Positions 41,632 through 51,900 are shown, numbered from the stretch's first letter. The stretch: 64,000 nucleotides of DNA from Streptomyces sp. A012304 (GCF_026008495.1 NZ_BQUN01000182.1:183050-247049), one strand, 5' to 3'. The notes: generated by a model from the sequence alone, not told the origin. Program-made: numbers and translations.

Positions 41632-42204
41632 ATCTACGGCCGCAGCTGGATGAACTGCTGTTCTTCTCGGTGGAGGGTGTGTCCGTGGTATCGGTCGAGG
41701 TGACCGATACCGACGTCCGGGTCGAGGCCCGGACCACCGCCAGCCGGGCGGCCTGCCCGGGATGCGGGTGCTGGTCGAGCCGAATACACGGCTCTACTTG
41801 CGGTTTCCCCGTGATCTGCCAGCAGTGGGCAAGTTCGTCGTGGTGTCGTTACGGGTGCGTCGGTTTGTCTGTGCGGAGACGTCCTGCCTGCGGAAGACCT
41901 TTGCCGAGCAAGTGTCCGGGCTTACCCGCCGGTTCGGCCGGCGGACCGAGCGGTTGCGATCGACTCCGGTCTCGGTCGGTCTCGCGCTCGCGGGCCGTGC
42001 CGGCGCCCGGATGAAGGACGTCCTCGGGGCACCGGTCAGCCGGAACACCCTGCTGAGGCTGATCGCCTCGCTGCCGGACCCTCCGGTCGCGACACCCCGC
42101 GTGGTCGGTGTGGACGAATACGCCCAGCGCAAGGGCCGGATCTACGGAACTGTGCTCGTCGACGTCGAGACACGTCGCCCGGTGGAGCTAGATCCCGCCA
42201 CGGT
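41632..42204 (+). pseudogene. ISL3-family transposase remnant
   Basis: The N-terminal region is in one frame up to about 41800 (QLDELLFFSVEGVSVVSVEV, then the zinc finger ACPGCGCWSSRIHGS). It continues in a second frame from about 41790: YLRFPRDLPAVGKFVVVSLR, FVCAETSCLRKTFAEQV and VVGVDEYAQRKGRIYGTVLV. Homology stops abruptly near 42190, where an IS5 fragment on the other strand begins. The element has one frameshift and has lost its C-terminal half. Confidence 0.72.
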
Positions 42205-42284
42205 ATGCCACGCTGCCCCGACGCCGGCAAGCGTGGCTCCAACCGGCCCCACTCGGCATTCGTCAGATCACCCGCCCCATGCAG
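42190..42284 (-). pseudogene. IS5-family transposase N-terminal scrap
   Basis: About 30 codons read HGAGDLTNAEWGRLEPRLPA and then GQRGIPWRDL. This is the usual N-terminus of IS5-type transposases (xxxDLTNAEWxxLxPxLP), with a deletion before WRDL. It abuts the truncated ISL3 remnant, so one element may have inserted into the other before both decayed. Confidence 0.5.
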
Positions 42285-42369
42285 GGAACAACGAGTCAGT
42301 AATCCGACAGTCGGATGAACCACCGGACAGTGCCCAGGGCCGCGGCAGCGCGTGCGGCACGGGCCAAGG

Positions 42370-43155
42370 TCAGTTGCGGCCGGCCATGACGCCACCGTCG
42401 ATGTCCCAGACGGCTCCGGTGACCCAGTCGGTCTGGTTCGACAGGAGGAAGGCCACGGTGGCCGCGATGTCGTCGGGGGTGCCGGTGCGGCCGAGGGGGT
42501 GGAAGTCGTTGAAGCCGTCGAGCGCGGAGTCGACGTCCGACTTGGGGATGAACTCCTCGTAGATCGGGGTGCGCACGACCGCCGGGGCGACGGCGTTGAC
42601 CCGGATGCCGTGCGAGGCGAGCTCCATCGCCAGGTGCTGGGTCAGGGCGTGCAGGCCGGCCTTGGCCATCGAGTACGCCGACGAGGGCGTGGCGGCGATG
42701 GCCTGGTGCGCCCACATGGAGCCGATGTTGACGACGGAACCCTTTGCCCCACGGTCGATCATGTTGCTGACGACGGTCTGGGTGATGAAGAAGAACGCGC
42801 GGTTGATGGCCTGGTAGCGGTCGTAGTCCGCGCCCGTGTGCTCCAGGAAGGACTTCGGGGCGAAGACACCGGCCGCGTTGACCAGGAGGGTGGCGTCGGC
42901 GTGGTCCTGGGTCAGCGTCTCGCGCAGGCGGTCGAGGGCCGCGGGGTCGGTCAGGTCGGCTGCGACGCCGACGGCCTTGCCGTGGATGGACAGTGCGGCC
43001 GCCGCCTCCTCGGCGCCCGCCTGCGAGCGGCCGGTCACCACCGCGGTGCCGCCGGCCTCCAGGACGTGGCGGGCGACGGCGTAGCCCATGCCGCTGGTGC
43101 CGCCGATGACGATGACCTTCTGGCCGGTGAAGTCGAGGGTAGTGGTGCTGGACAT
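42370..43155 (-). CDS. SDR-family oxidoreductase
   Basis: A 261-residue SDR with GGTSGMGYA at about residues 18-26, NAAG in place of NNAG, catalytic Ser in IGSMWA and YSMAKAG, and the end GAVWDIDGGVMAG. The start is ATG 43155. It is the last gene of a three-gene minus-strand operon (ABM-like, DinB-like, SDR) directly downstream of the LysR gene. Confidence 0.9.
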   Translation of the reverse strand: MSSTTTLDFTGQKVIVIGGTSGMGYAVARHVLEAGGTAVVTGRSQAGAEEAAAALSIHGKAVGVAADLTDPAALDRLRETLTQDHADATLLVNAAGVFAPKSFLEHTGADYDRYQAINRAFFFITQTVVSNMIDRGAKGSVVNIGSMWAHQAIAATPSSAYSMAKAGLHALTQHLAMELASHGIRVNAVAPAVVRTPIYEEFIPKSDVDSALDGFNDFHPLGRTGTPDDIAATVAFLLSNQTDWVTGAVWDIDGGVMAGRN

Positions 43156-43176
43156 GGGGTGCTCCTGGGGTTCTGG

Positions 43177-43710
43177 TCAGGCGTAGGGGTTGAGGACGAG
43201 GTAGCCGTCGATGCGGCTGAGCCGGTCGGAGGCGGGATCGGGCGGCAGCGCGTGGCCGAGGTCGTCGGCACGGACCTCGCTGATCCACTGGTCGTGCTGG
43301 TACTCGTGATTGATCAGCGCCGTCAGCAAGTGGGCCCCGACGATGGTCAGTTGGGTGGGGGCGCCGACCTTGCCGGCGGCGATGGCGCCGATACGGGCGT
43401 GGACGCGTTCGGCGACGGTGTCGCGGAAGACGGTGAGCCGTTCGACCGTGGGCAGCGCGCCGCGGAACTTCTCCGGGTTCGCCGAGTCCATGAGGCCGTC
43501 CAGTTCCGGGTCGGGACTGGGCTCGGCCGCGGTGAGGTTGCGGATCATGAAGTGGGCGACGTGGGCCTGGTGGCCGAGGTGCCAGCCGATGGCGCTGGAG
43601 TCCTCGTGCGGACGCCAGGTGACCTCGTCCGGGCTGAGGTCTTTCCACAGCTCGTCGGTGTAGGCGCGGGCGCGGTCGTATTCGCGCAGCAGCGCCGTGA
43701 GCTCGTGCAC
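43177..43710 (-). CDS. DinB-family protein
   Basis: A 177-residue four-helix-bundle protein. The metal-binding histidines are in IGWHLGHQAHVAHFM and LINHEYQHDQWISEV, the DinB_2 pattern. The start is GTG 43710, 10 nt after the stop codon of the upstream gene, and the SDR start is 21 nt beyond its stop codon, so the three form an operon. It may act as a thiol-dependent transferase or hydrolase; the substrate is unknown. Confidence 0.83.
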   Translation of the reverse strand: MHELTALLREYDRARAYTDELWKDLSPDEVTWRPHEDSSAIGWHLGHQAHVAHFMIRNLTAAEPSPDPELDGLMDSANPEKFRGALPTVERLTVFRDTVAERVHARIGAIAAGKVGAPTQLTIVGAHLLTALINHEYQHDQWISEVRADDLGHALPPDPASDRLSRIDGYLVLNPYA

Positions 43711-43720
43711 GACCGGGGCC

Positions 43721-44002
43721 TCAGACGGTGTCGTAGACGCGCACGTCGGGGTCGGCCTTCAGCAGCGGGGACAGACCTCCGACGACGTCGCGGGAGAACA
43801 GCTCGCTCGCCAGATACGCCTGCGCGTCGGCCACGGTCCGGAAGCCGTGGAGGACCTGGACGTCCTCGTCGCGGACGAGGAGTTCCTTGCTGAGAGCGCC
43901 GGTGACGGTGTCCAGGAACGGCTGCTTGTACTTGTCGTACACGCCTGCGGCCGCGGCGCGGTGGGCCAGATCTATCTCCAGCGTGATCTCAAGATACGCC
44001 AT
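43721..44002 (-). CDS. Small dimeric alpha/beta-barrel (ABM-like) protein
   Basis: A 93-residue protein that starts with a strand (MAYLEITLEIDL), then helices and a strand LVRDEDVQVLHGFRTVADAQ and a closing RVYDTV. The pattern fits the ferredoxin-like, antibiotic-monooxygenase/stress-responsive dimeric barrels, though this is from fold pattern only. It is the first gene of the operon with DinB-like and SDR genes. A CTGAATCAG dyad at 44104-44112 lies about 100 bp upstream. Confidence 0.6.
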   Translation of the reverse strand: MAYLEITLEIDLAHRAAAAGVYDKYKQPFLDTVTGALSKELLVRDEDVQVLHGFRTVADAQAYLASELFSRDVVGGLSPLLKADPDVRVYDTV

Positions 44003-44103
44003 GGTTATGCCTCGCTCGATTGACAGGGAGGGGACGGAGCGGTGAGTGCCGCAACGTGCCTGCCAAGTTAGGCATTCTCAGCAAGGTCCGGTAGAGGATC
44101 TCT

Positions 44104-44112
44104 CTGAATCAG
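44104..44112. promoter_or_regulatory. LysR-site-like dyad before the ABM/DinB/SDR operon
   Basis: CTGAATCAG, the reverse complement of the core of the dyad at 45092-45104, lies between the LysR stop codon and the operon start. A shared site suggests control by the same LysR protein. Confidence 0.45.
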
Positions 44113-44132
44113 GATATAAGCGATGCGTATGG

Positions 44133-45020
44133 CTAGCGGCGGGCGGCAGCAAGGCTGTCGGCGAGGCGGAGCAGATCCGGGCCGAGCGGGGAGTCGGCGC
44201 TCCAGACCGCTTCGAAGGAGATCTGCACCTCGCGGCCCTGGTCCACCAGAGGGCGGTGGCGGACGTCGGGCGAGGTGAGTTTGGAGCGGGGGACCATCGC
44301 CGAGCCCAGGCCGAGCTTTGTCCAGTCCTCCAGGACCCGGTAGCTGGAGGCCTCACCGGGATAGGTGTTCAAGGGCATCTCGTGCGCCCGGAAGAGCTGC
44401 GTGGTGAAGGTGGTCAGACCGCAGGTGTCCGGCACGAGGATGAACTGCTCCTTGCCGGCCTCCGTGAGTTCGACGGGGGTCGCCTCCGCCGTGCCGGGAC
44501 TGACGACGACGATCGGCTCGACGTCGATGACCCGGTGCTCGAAGCGTGGCATCGCGGCCACGGCCGGGATCAGGATGATGTCGAGCTGTCCGGCCAGCAG
44601 GCACTCGCGCAGCTCCTGCATGTTCGCCTCGCGCAGCACGAGGTCCCGGGGTGTGGGGAGGCCCTGGACCATGCTGAACGCCCGGGCGACCAGGTGCGAG
44701 CCGATCAGCGGCGAGACGCCCATGCGGATCTTCTGCTCACCGGGTTCGGTCAGTCGCCTGGCCTCCGCCCCGACGGCGTCGAGCGCGGCCAGTGCGCGCT
44801 CGATCAGCGGCAGGATCCGGACGCCGAACGCGGTCTGCGTCACACCGCGCGGCGACCGTTCGAACAGCTTGTCGCCGAGGCGCTCCTCCAGCTTGGCGAT
44901 CCCGTTCGACAGCGCGGGCTGCGTCACCCCATAGGCCCTCGCGGCGGCGCTGAACGACTTGGTCTCCGCGACCGCCTGCGCGTACCGCAGCCCTTCCAGA
45001 TTCAGGCGATCTGTCGTCAT
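44133..45020 (-). CDS. LysR-family regulator
   Basis: A 295-residue LysR protein. Residues about 6-64 form the winged helix-turn-helix (YAQAVAETKSFSAAARAYGV, TQPALSNGIAKLEERLG), followed by a substrate-binding domain of two lobes. OxyR-like extras are suggested by Cys in PDTCGLTTF, but a redox pair is not evident. The start is ATG 45020 (a GTG lies two codons upstream). It is divergent from the alcohol dehydrogenase and upstream of the ABM/DinB/SDR operon, and probably controls both. Confidence 0.88.
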   Translation of the reverse strand: MTTDRLNLEGLRYAQAVAETKSFSAAARAYGVTQPALSNGIAKLEERLGDKLFERSPRGVTQTAFGVRILPLIERALAALDAVGAEARRLTEPGEQKIRMGVSPLIGSHLVARAFSMVQGLPTPRDLVLREANMQELRECLLAGQLDIILIPAVAAMPRFEHRVIDVEPIVVVSPGTAEATPVELTEAGKEQFILVPDTCGLTTFTTQLFRAHEMPLNTYPGEASSYRVLEDWTKLGLGSAMVPRSKLTSPDVRHRPLVDQGREVQISFEAVWSADSPLGPDLLRLADSLAAARR

Positions 45021-45091
45021 AGCCACGGCTTATCGCTCCATTCACTGACATCCCCTACCGGGCTGAATTGCCTCTGCCTACGGTGGGCTCC

Positions 45092-45104
45092 TGCTGATTC
45101 AGCA
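45092..45104. promoter_or_regulatory. LysR-type dyad between lysR and the alcohol dehydrogenase
   Basis: TGCTGA-T-TCAGCA is a perfect 6-bp-arm dyad in the 129-bp divergent gap. Its core CTGATTCAG recurs at 44104-44112. Confidence 0.55.
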
Positions 45105-45149
45105 TAACCAGCAGCTATATGCATCGGTCGTTCGGAACGGAAAGGCACC

Positions 45150-46181
45150 ATGTCGGACAGCGCCATGACCATGGTCGTGACCGAGGCCCGCGGGCCCCTG
45201 CACTCCGCCATGGCCGAGACGGTCCCGCCACCCGCCGGGTGGGTCCGCGTATCGGTCGTGGCGAGCGGCGTGTGCAACGCCGACATCGGAACGGCCGCGG
45301 CCACCGGCAAGGGCACCGCCTTCCCCGTCACCCCCGGCCACGAGGTCGCCGGTGTCATCGCCGAGATCGGCGATCGTGTCGAGGGCTGGGGAGTCGGCGA
45401 CCGGGTGGCCGTCGGCTGGTTCGGTGGCAGCTGCGGACACTGCGAGTACTGCCGGACGGGCGATGTCGTCCACTGCGCCGAGCGGAAGATTCCCGGCCTG
45501 TCGTATCCGGGCGGGTGGGCGCAGAGCATCACCGTGCCCGCCGATGCGCTCGCCCACATCCCCGACGGCCTCGACCTCTTCGACGCCGCCCCCTTCGGCT
45601 GCGCGGGCGTGACCACCTTCAATGCGATCCGCAAGGCCGGCGTCCGAGCCGGAGGACGAGTCGCTGTCTTCGGGATCGGCGGTCTGGGGCACCTCGCCGT
45701 GCAGTTCGCGGCCAGGCTCGGATACGAGACCGTGGCCATCGCCCGCGGCAGCGACCGCGAGAAGCTCGCTCGCAGGCTCGGCGCCCACCACTACATCGAC
45801 AGCGACGCCCAAGCGCCCGGAGCCGCCCTGAAGGAGCTCGGCGGCGCCGACCTCATCGTCTGCACCGCCTCCTCCACCGCCTCTGTCGATGAACTCCTCA
45901 CCGGATTGGGCGTCCACGGGCAGCTCACCCTCGTCGGCGTCGACGCCGGCTCCGTCACCGTCCCGGCGGCACGGCTCGTCATGAACGGCCACACCCTCAC
46001 CGGACACCTCACCGGCAGCCCGCGCGAGACGGAGGAAGCCATGGCGTTCGCCGTCACCACGGGTGTGCACCCGATGATCGAGCAGATGCCGCTGGAGAGG
46101 GCCGGCGATGCCGTCACCCGGCTGCGTTCCGGAGCTCCACGTTTCCGCATCGTCCTGGACACCGCCGCCAGCGGCGAGTAG
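45150..46181 (+). CDS. Zinc-dependent alcohol dehydrogenase
   Basis: A 343-residue medium-chain dehydrogenase. Catalytic-zinc ligands are Cys42 (GVCNADI) and His64-Glu65 (GHE). Structural-zinc ligands are Cys95, Cys98, Cys101 and Cys109 (CGHCEYCRTGDVVHC). The nucleotide-binding loop is GIGGLGHLA. It oxidises alcohols or reduces aldehydes with NAD(P) in the cytoplasm. The start is ATG 45150 with GGAAAGG upstream. It is divergent from LysR, with the TGCTGATTCAGCA dyad between. Confidence 0.92.
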   Translation: MSDSAMTMVVTEARGPLHSAMAETVPPPAGWVRVSVVASGVCNADIGTAAATGKGTAFPVTPGHEVAGVIAEIGDRVEGWGVGDRVAVGWFGGSCGHCEYCRTGDVVHCAERKIPGLSYPGGWAQSITVPADALAHIPDGLDLFDAAPFGCAGVTTFNAIRKAGVRAGGRVAVFGIGGLGHLAVQFAARLGYETVAIARGSDREKLARRLGAHHYIDSDAQAPGAALKELGGADLIVCTASSTASVDELLTGLGVHGQLTLVGVDAGSVTVPAARLVMNGHTLTGHLTGSPRETEEAMAFAVTTGVHPMIEQMPLERAGDAVTRLRSGAPRFRIVLDTAASGE

Positions 46182-46328
46182 CCAGCCCCTTAGCCGCGCC
46201 GCACGCCTCAGTCGCCCGGCGGGCAGCCTCCCTGCCCTGCTCTGACACTCCGGCTCGGAATCTCAGAAGCCCTATGCCGCAGCCACCGACGGCAGCGGGG
46301 GTTCAGCCTGCTCAGAATGGAGCCACAC

Positions 46329-47414
46329 ATGTCCCACCAGGACAGCCACGACGTCATCGTGATCGGCGCCGGCGCCTCCGGACTCGCCGCGGCCACCGCG
46401 CTGTGTGCCGCCGGCCGTGACGTCGTCGCCCTTGAGGCCCGCAACCGCATCGGCGGACGCCTGCTCTCCGCCCCTGCCGAGCACCCGGGGCGGGCCCTCG
46501 ACCTAGGAGCCACCTGGTTCTGGAACGGCGAGGAGCGCGTACGAACCCTGGCCGCCCGCAGCGGCCTAGAGACCTTCGACCAGCACCTCGCCGGCGACAC
46601 GATGCTCCAGGAAACCACCGGCGTACGCCGCCTCACCGGCAACCTGATCGACGCCCCCTCCCGCCGTTTCGCCGCCGGGGCCCAGAGCATCGCCGCCGCC
46701 CTCGCCGCCGCACTGCCCCCCAGGTCTCTTCAGCTGGACACGCCCGTCACCGCCATCCACCCGAACGGCCAAGACGGCCTCGACGTCCTCACCCCGGCCG
46801 GAACGCTCCACGCCGAGCACATCGTCCTGGCCGTCCCCCCGGCCCTCGCCATGGAGCGCATCGACTTCGGCGACACGCTCCCCACCGACCTCGTACGCCT
46901 CGCCCGCGCCACCCCGGTCTGGATGGGCGCCGTCGCCAAGGTCGTCGCCCACTACCCGACCGCCTTCTGGCGCGAGGACGGGCTGGCCGGTGCGGCGCTC
47001 AGCAGGACCGGCCCGCTCCAGGAGATCCATGACATGTCCGGGCCCGGCGGCGAGCCCGCCGCGCTCTTCGGGTTCGCGCCCGCCCGCACCGTCCGCCACG
47101 GCTTCGAGCAGGCCGTCACCACCCAGCTCGCCCGGCTCTTCGGCCCGCCCGCCGACTCCCCGGTGACCCTGCACGTCCAGGACTGGAGCGCAGAGCTGTG
47201 GACCGCCCCGTCCACCGTGCAACACCTCACCGACTACTCGCTCTTCGGCCACCCCCTCTACCAGCAACCACTGCTCGGTGGGCGGCTGCACTGGGCGTCG
47301 ACCGAGACAGCGACCGAGTACGCCGGGCACATCGAAGGCGCCCTGGCCGCCGGCGAGAGGGCAGCGCAAACCGTCCTGGCAACTCTTGGCGCGCTTGACG
47401 CCTCGTACCTGTAA
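46329..47414 (+). CDS. Flavin-dependent amine oxidase-like protein
   Basis: A 361-residue FAD protein. The dinucleotide loop is VIGAGASGLAAA at about residues 11-22, followed by EARNRIGGRL, the second FAD contact. The aromatic-cage region YSLFG and the FAD C-terminal motif GGRLHWASTETA, EYAGHIEGALAAGERAA are present. It oxidises primary or secondary amines to imines. The start is ATG 46329, with GGAG 6 nt upstream; ATG 46317 contains that GGAG. It lies 148 bp after the alcohol dehydrogenase on the same strand. Confidence 0.88.
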   Translation: MSHQDSHDVIVIGAGASGLAAATALCAAGRDVVALEARNRIGGRLLSAPAEHPGRALDLGATWFWNGEERVRTLAARSGLETFDQHLAGDTMLQETTGVRRLTGNLIDAPSRRFAAGAQSIAAALAAALPPRSLQLDTPVTAIHPNGQDGLDVLTPAGTLHAEHIVLAVPPALAMERIDFGDTLPTDLVRLARATPVWMGAVAKVVAHYPTAFWREDGLAGAALSRTGPLQEIHDMSGPGGEPAALFGFAPARTVRHGFEQAVTTQLARLFGPPADSPVTLHVQDWSAELWTAPSTVQHLTDYSLFGHPLYQQPLLGGRLHWASTETATEYAGHIEGALAAGERAAQTVLATLGALDASYL

Positions 47415-47444
47415 ATCTCTGTACAGGGAGGCGCGCGGATGCGC

Positions 47445-47546
47445 GGCGGGGTCGGCATCGCCGACAGCATGGTCCGCCTGTCCGCCGGCCTCGAAGACGC
47501 CGACGACCTGATCGCCGACCTCGCCCAGGCCCTCGACGCTCGCTGA
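47445..47546 (+). pseudogene. C-terminal scrap of a Cys/Met-metabolism PLP enzyme
   Basis: GVGIADSMVRLSAGLEDADD and LIADLAQALDAR then stop. This is the characteristic C-terminus of cystathionine gamma-lyase/O-acetylhomoserine sulfhydrylase-type enzymes (xxVRLSxGLEDxxDLIxDLxQAL). The rest of the gene is gone. Confidence 0.6.
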
Positions 47547-47677
47547 CCCCGCCCCGTGCACCGGCCCGCAGCGCTGTCCAGCCGGCGCCGGGCAGATGTA
47601 ACGGCCGCCCTCTGCCCAGACGGGCCGGGCCCGCCCCCCCCCGGACCCGCGCCGCTCACCCGCTCCGGAAAAGGGAC

Positions 47678-48215
47678 ATGACCAGCACCGCGCCCACCAG
47701 CACGACGGCTCCCATACCCGACCTCGCCCGGCCCCAGCCCCGGATCCTGCGCGTCCTGGTCGCCTCCCAGGTGCTCAGCGGGGCGGGGCTCGCCGCCGGT
47801 GTCACCGTCGGTGCCCTGCTGGCCCAGGACGTGCTCGGCTCCACCAGCCTCGCCGGGCTGCCCAGAGCCCCGTTCACCACCGGCTCCGTCCTCGCCGCCG
47901 CCGTCGGCCGCATCTCCCAGGCCCGCGGCCGCCGCCCCGGCCTCGCCACCGGCTACCTCACCGGCGCCATCGGCTCCGCCGGCGTCATCATCGCCGCCGT
48001 CCTGGACAACCCGGTCCTGCTGTTCATCGCCCTGTTCGCCTACGGCGCGGGCACCGCCACCAACCTCCAGCCCCGCTACGCCGGAGCCGACCTCGCCGCA
48101 CCCGGCCACCGAGCCCGCGCCGTCTCCACCGTCCTGGTCGCCACCACCTCGGTGGTGTCGCCGGCCCCAACCTCGCGGCAACCATCAGGGGTCTGCCCAC
48201 CGGGATCATGCCCCT
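47678..48215 (+). pseudogene. MFS transporter N-terminal remnant
   Basis: The frame from ATG 47678 encodes an MFS N-terminal half with about five helices (VSQVLSGAGLAAGVTVGALL-like, GRISQARGRRPGLATGYLTG, LLFIALFAYGAGTATNLQPR). After VATTS near 48150 the expected GGVAGPNLAATIRGLPTGIM continues in another frame, then homology stops at about 48215. It carries one frameshift and has lost the C-terminal half. Confidence 0.65.
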
Positions 48216-48640
48216 CGATGGTGCGAGCACTCATCCAGGCTGGGCAGCGGCGGCGCGATGGGCGGTGCATCACCCTCTGCCACGCCGCCGGTTGGAGACG
48301 GCAGCAGCCTCGCGCGCCGCGCCGGGCCGTCCTCGACCGCTTGCGCCCGGGCGGGGCGTCGTCGCTCACTCCTGCAGAGGGCCTCATGCCCGGCGTCACG
48401 CCATTCGCCCCGCCAATGGCGGCGGATACAGGCTACTTGTGAGACGTCGGGGTCCGGGAGTGGTGGTCACTCACGCCCCCGGCTGTGCCGTTCCGCCCCC
48501 ACGCCGGTTGCCGCTGTGCTGTCATGGAGGGGACTTCCTTGTGGCGTGGCTCGCGGGCCGAAGCGGGCCCGGCCGACGTCGGGGAGCCACCGACGCCCCG
48601 TCACGAGCGGAGCGTCGGCGGGCTCGATGGCTGCAGGACC
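48216..48640. other. Gap upstream of the NTPase-TPR gene
   Basis: No protein gene is supported on either strand. The sequence is G+C-rich with no clear repeat. It separates the MFS remnant from the small peptide frame and the NTPase-TPR gene. Confidence 0.4.
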
Positions 48641-48730
48641 TCAGCGTGAGAAGTGGTCGAGCAGCCAGGTGACCACGGCACGGACGGTGCCGCTGACAGC
48701 GGCACCGAGCACGGTCGTCGTCCAGGGCAT
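48641..48730 (-). CDS. Predicted 29-residue membrane peptide
   Basis: ATG 48730 follows GGGGAGAG directly, although the spacing is short. The peptide reads MPWTTTVLGAAVSGTVRA then VVTWLLDHFSR and stops. It has one amphipathic/hydrophobic helix long enough to insert in a membrane, like small toxin or holin-like peptides. It is divergent from the NTPase-TPR gene. A chance frame in G+C-rich DNA is possible. Confidence 0.4.
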   Translation of the reverse strand: MPWTTTVLGAAVSGTVRAVVTWLLDHFSR

Positions 48731-48955
48731 CTCTCCCCGGCGAGGCCGGCGGGTACGGGGCCTGCTCATCGTTCTCCTTCCGGCTGGACACAGATGGGTG
48801 GTGTCGGCCGACAGGAAGACGATCCAGGAGACGGCACCGGCAGCGGGCTCGGCCGGACGATCCCGTACGACACGAGCGATCGGCCCTGGTCGCACGGAGG
48901 GCGGTTGCGCGCCGCTCTGGACGATTCTGAACGGCTCATGGTGGGGGTGGCCGAC

Positions 48956-51900
48956 ATGACGGTATGGGACGAAGCCCGCAAGCGCTTCGCGAGCTGCCTC
49001 GCGGAAGTGCACCGCGCCGCGAACAGTCCTTCGTTGGCGGAGCTGGCGAAGGAGGGCGGCAAGCGGAGCAGGAAGGTGAAACTGCACCGCTCCACGGTGA
49101 GCGTCCTTCTCAGGGCCGAGTTCGTGAAACCGCCGGACTGGGACCTGGTCGATCTCTTCGTCAGGACCTGCGAAGCGATCGCCAAGGCCCAGCCGATCCC
49201 CCCGATCTCCGAGCTCTTCGAAATGACCTTGTGGAAGAGCCGCCATGCTGCTCTGGAGCAGGTGTGGGACCTGGTCTGGGAAGCGGAGAACCAAGACCCC
49301 GCTGACCTGCGACCTTTCCCACCGAAGGTCGCGCAGCCGCTGGCGGCGGATGTGCGCGGACAGCCGAGTCAACTGCTGCTGGCCCGGCACGAGGTGGTGC
49401 CGTTCACCGGCCGCGCAGACGACCTCGCCGCGCTGGCCGCCTGGCGGGACGGCACCGCGCAGGACGGCCGCCCGATAGCCGCCTCGGCCGCGTTGCTGCA
49501 CGGCTTCGGCGGGCAGGGCAAGACCCGGCTGGCCACCGAACTGGCCCGCCGTAGCGCCGAGCTGGGATGGAAAGTGTGGCAGGCCGTCCGGGCGGACAAA
49601 GCCGCAGCCGACACCGACTGCGGCAGGCGGTCGGGCCGCCGCGCGCTGGTGGTGGTCGATTACGCCGAACGCTGGCCCGCGCGGGAGCTGGAGCTGCTGC
49701 TGGAGAGACTGGCCGACCATCGCGGGGAGACGCTCCGGGTGCTCCTCATCGCCCGATCAACGAGCTGGTGGTCCTATCTGCTCGACGACCTGAGGAAATG
49801 GGGCTTCGCTCACCACGAGTACCCGTTGCGGCCGCTTCTCGACACGGACATCGACGCGCGACGACAGACCTTCACGGCTGCACGGGAACGCTTCGCCGAC
49901 GCTCTCGGACTGCCCGCGGAGGACGCCGGGTCCCTCGCGGTGCCCGGGGATCTGTCCCATGCCGCCTACGGACTGACGCTGACCGTGCACATGGCCGCAC
50001 TGGTGGCGGTGGACGCCCGGATCCGTGGTGAAGAACCGCCACGGGACCCGGGCGCCCTGTCGGCGTACCTGCTGGAGCGTGAGCGCGGCCACTGGTCGAA
50101 GCTGGAGCAGCGCAAGCCTTCCTGCGCCGCACCCGCGGAGGTCATGGCCCAGACCGTGTACACCGCCACCCTCACCGGGCCCAGGGACCACCGGACGGCG
50201 GTCGCCGCGCTGAAGTCCGCCGAGGTGGAGAATGACGCGTCGCATCCGCAGGTGCTGCGGGAACACGCCGCTTGTTATCCGCCCGACGACCCGAGGACGT
50301 ACCTGGAACCGCTCTGCCCCGACCGGCTCGGTGAGGACTTCGTCGCCCTCAGCACCCCCGGGCCCGTCGACAGCCATCTGGCGAGCACCTGGGCCGAGCA
50401 GGCGGCGGCTCGTCTCCTCGGTGTCGCAGCGCCCACCCCTTCCGGCTCCCTAGCTCCGGCGTGGAGCCGGCACGTCCTCACCCAGTTGATCAACGCCGCA
50501 GCCCGCTGGCCGCATCTCGCTGCCGGTGAACTGGCCCCCCTGGCCACCGAGCACCCCGACCTCATGCTTCGCGCGGGCAACGCCGCCCTGACCACGCTGG
50601 CCTGTATCGAACAGATCCCCCTCGAAGCGCTGGAGGCCATCGAGGATGCCGCTCCCCGGCGGGATCCCGACCTCGACGTGGGGATCGCCGACATCGCCGA
50701 GCGCTTCTGCACCGAACGGATCGAATCCGCCTCCGATCCTGCCGTCAAGGCTGTCCTGTACGCGAAGATGGCCGGACGTCTATCGAACTCAGGTCGGCAC
50801 GAGGAGGCCCTCAGAGCGGCCGCGGATGCGGTGCGGCTCCGTCGCGACCTGGCAGACGGCGGCGACGTGGAAGCGGTGGCCGAACTCGCGTGGGCGCTGA
50901 ACGGTCTGAGCAACGAGCTGCATCTCACCGGAAGTCACCAGGCCGCGCTGGCATCGGCCGAGGCTGCCGTGGTGCTCTTCACCAAGATCGTCGCCCAAGG
51001 GCATCCGGCGAAGGTCGCGAATCTCGCGGTCGCCTTCAACACCCTGTCTCTGCGTCTCGACCAGCAGGGCCGCACCGCCGAGGGTCTTGAGCTGCTGCAG
51101 AGCGCGGTACAGATCACCCGGTACACGGCCGAGGTCAGCCCCGCGGACTTCCGTTCCGACCTGGCCGGAATGCTGCACAACCTGGGATGCCAGCTCTCCA
51201 GGGTCGACCGGTACCGCGAGGCCCACGCCGCGGAATCCGAAGCGGTGTCCCTCTTCGAGAAGTTGGCGGAGCAGGCGCCCGAGGCACACCTCGACAACCT
51301 GGCCAACGCGCTCGACGGCCTGGCGATCGCCCTGCGCGGCGAAGGGCGTCACCAGGAGGCTCTCCAGACGGGTGATAAGGCGGTCGGCCTTCTGCGCGCC
51401 GGTGCGGAGAAGAACCCCGAAGCCTGGGGGCCTTGGCTGGCCAACGCCTTGCTGCACCTCGGTGACGGTTATGGCGAGGCGGGGCAACTGCAGGAAGCCG
51501 TACGGAACTGCGGCGCATCCGTCGACATGTCCCGGGAACTCGCGGGCACACGACGGGCCGCCCATCTGCCGTTGCTCGCTCGTTCGGTGATGAATCTGGG
51601 TATCTGGCTCGGCAGGTCCGGATCACCCCACCAGGCCGTTCCCCGTTCCGAGGAGGCCGTCGGGCTGTTTCGGGAACTGGTCGAGCACGGCTTCGACAAC
51701 CACCTGCCGGATCTCGCGGACTCGTTGCTCAATCTGAGCCTCACCCTGTCGGCGACGAACCGGACCGAGGAGTGCGTGGCTGCTGCCGAGGAAGCCGTCG
51801 CACTGTACCGGCGGCTGGGCCCGGCCAGTCCCGTGGTGTACCGCCGCAAACTCGCCATGGCATTGGTGAACTTGGGGAACGGACATGCGCAGCATGACGA

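Noticed and set aside
48641..49720. A 359-codon minus-strand frame running into the small-peptide frame
   Set aside because: Only its last 29 codons have a start with a ribosome-binding site outside the NTPase-TPR gene; the rest is antisense shadow.
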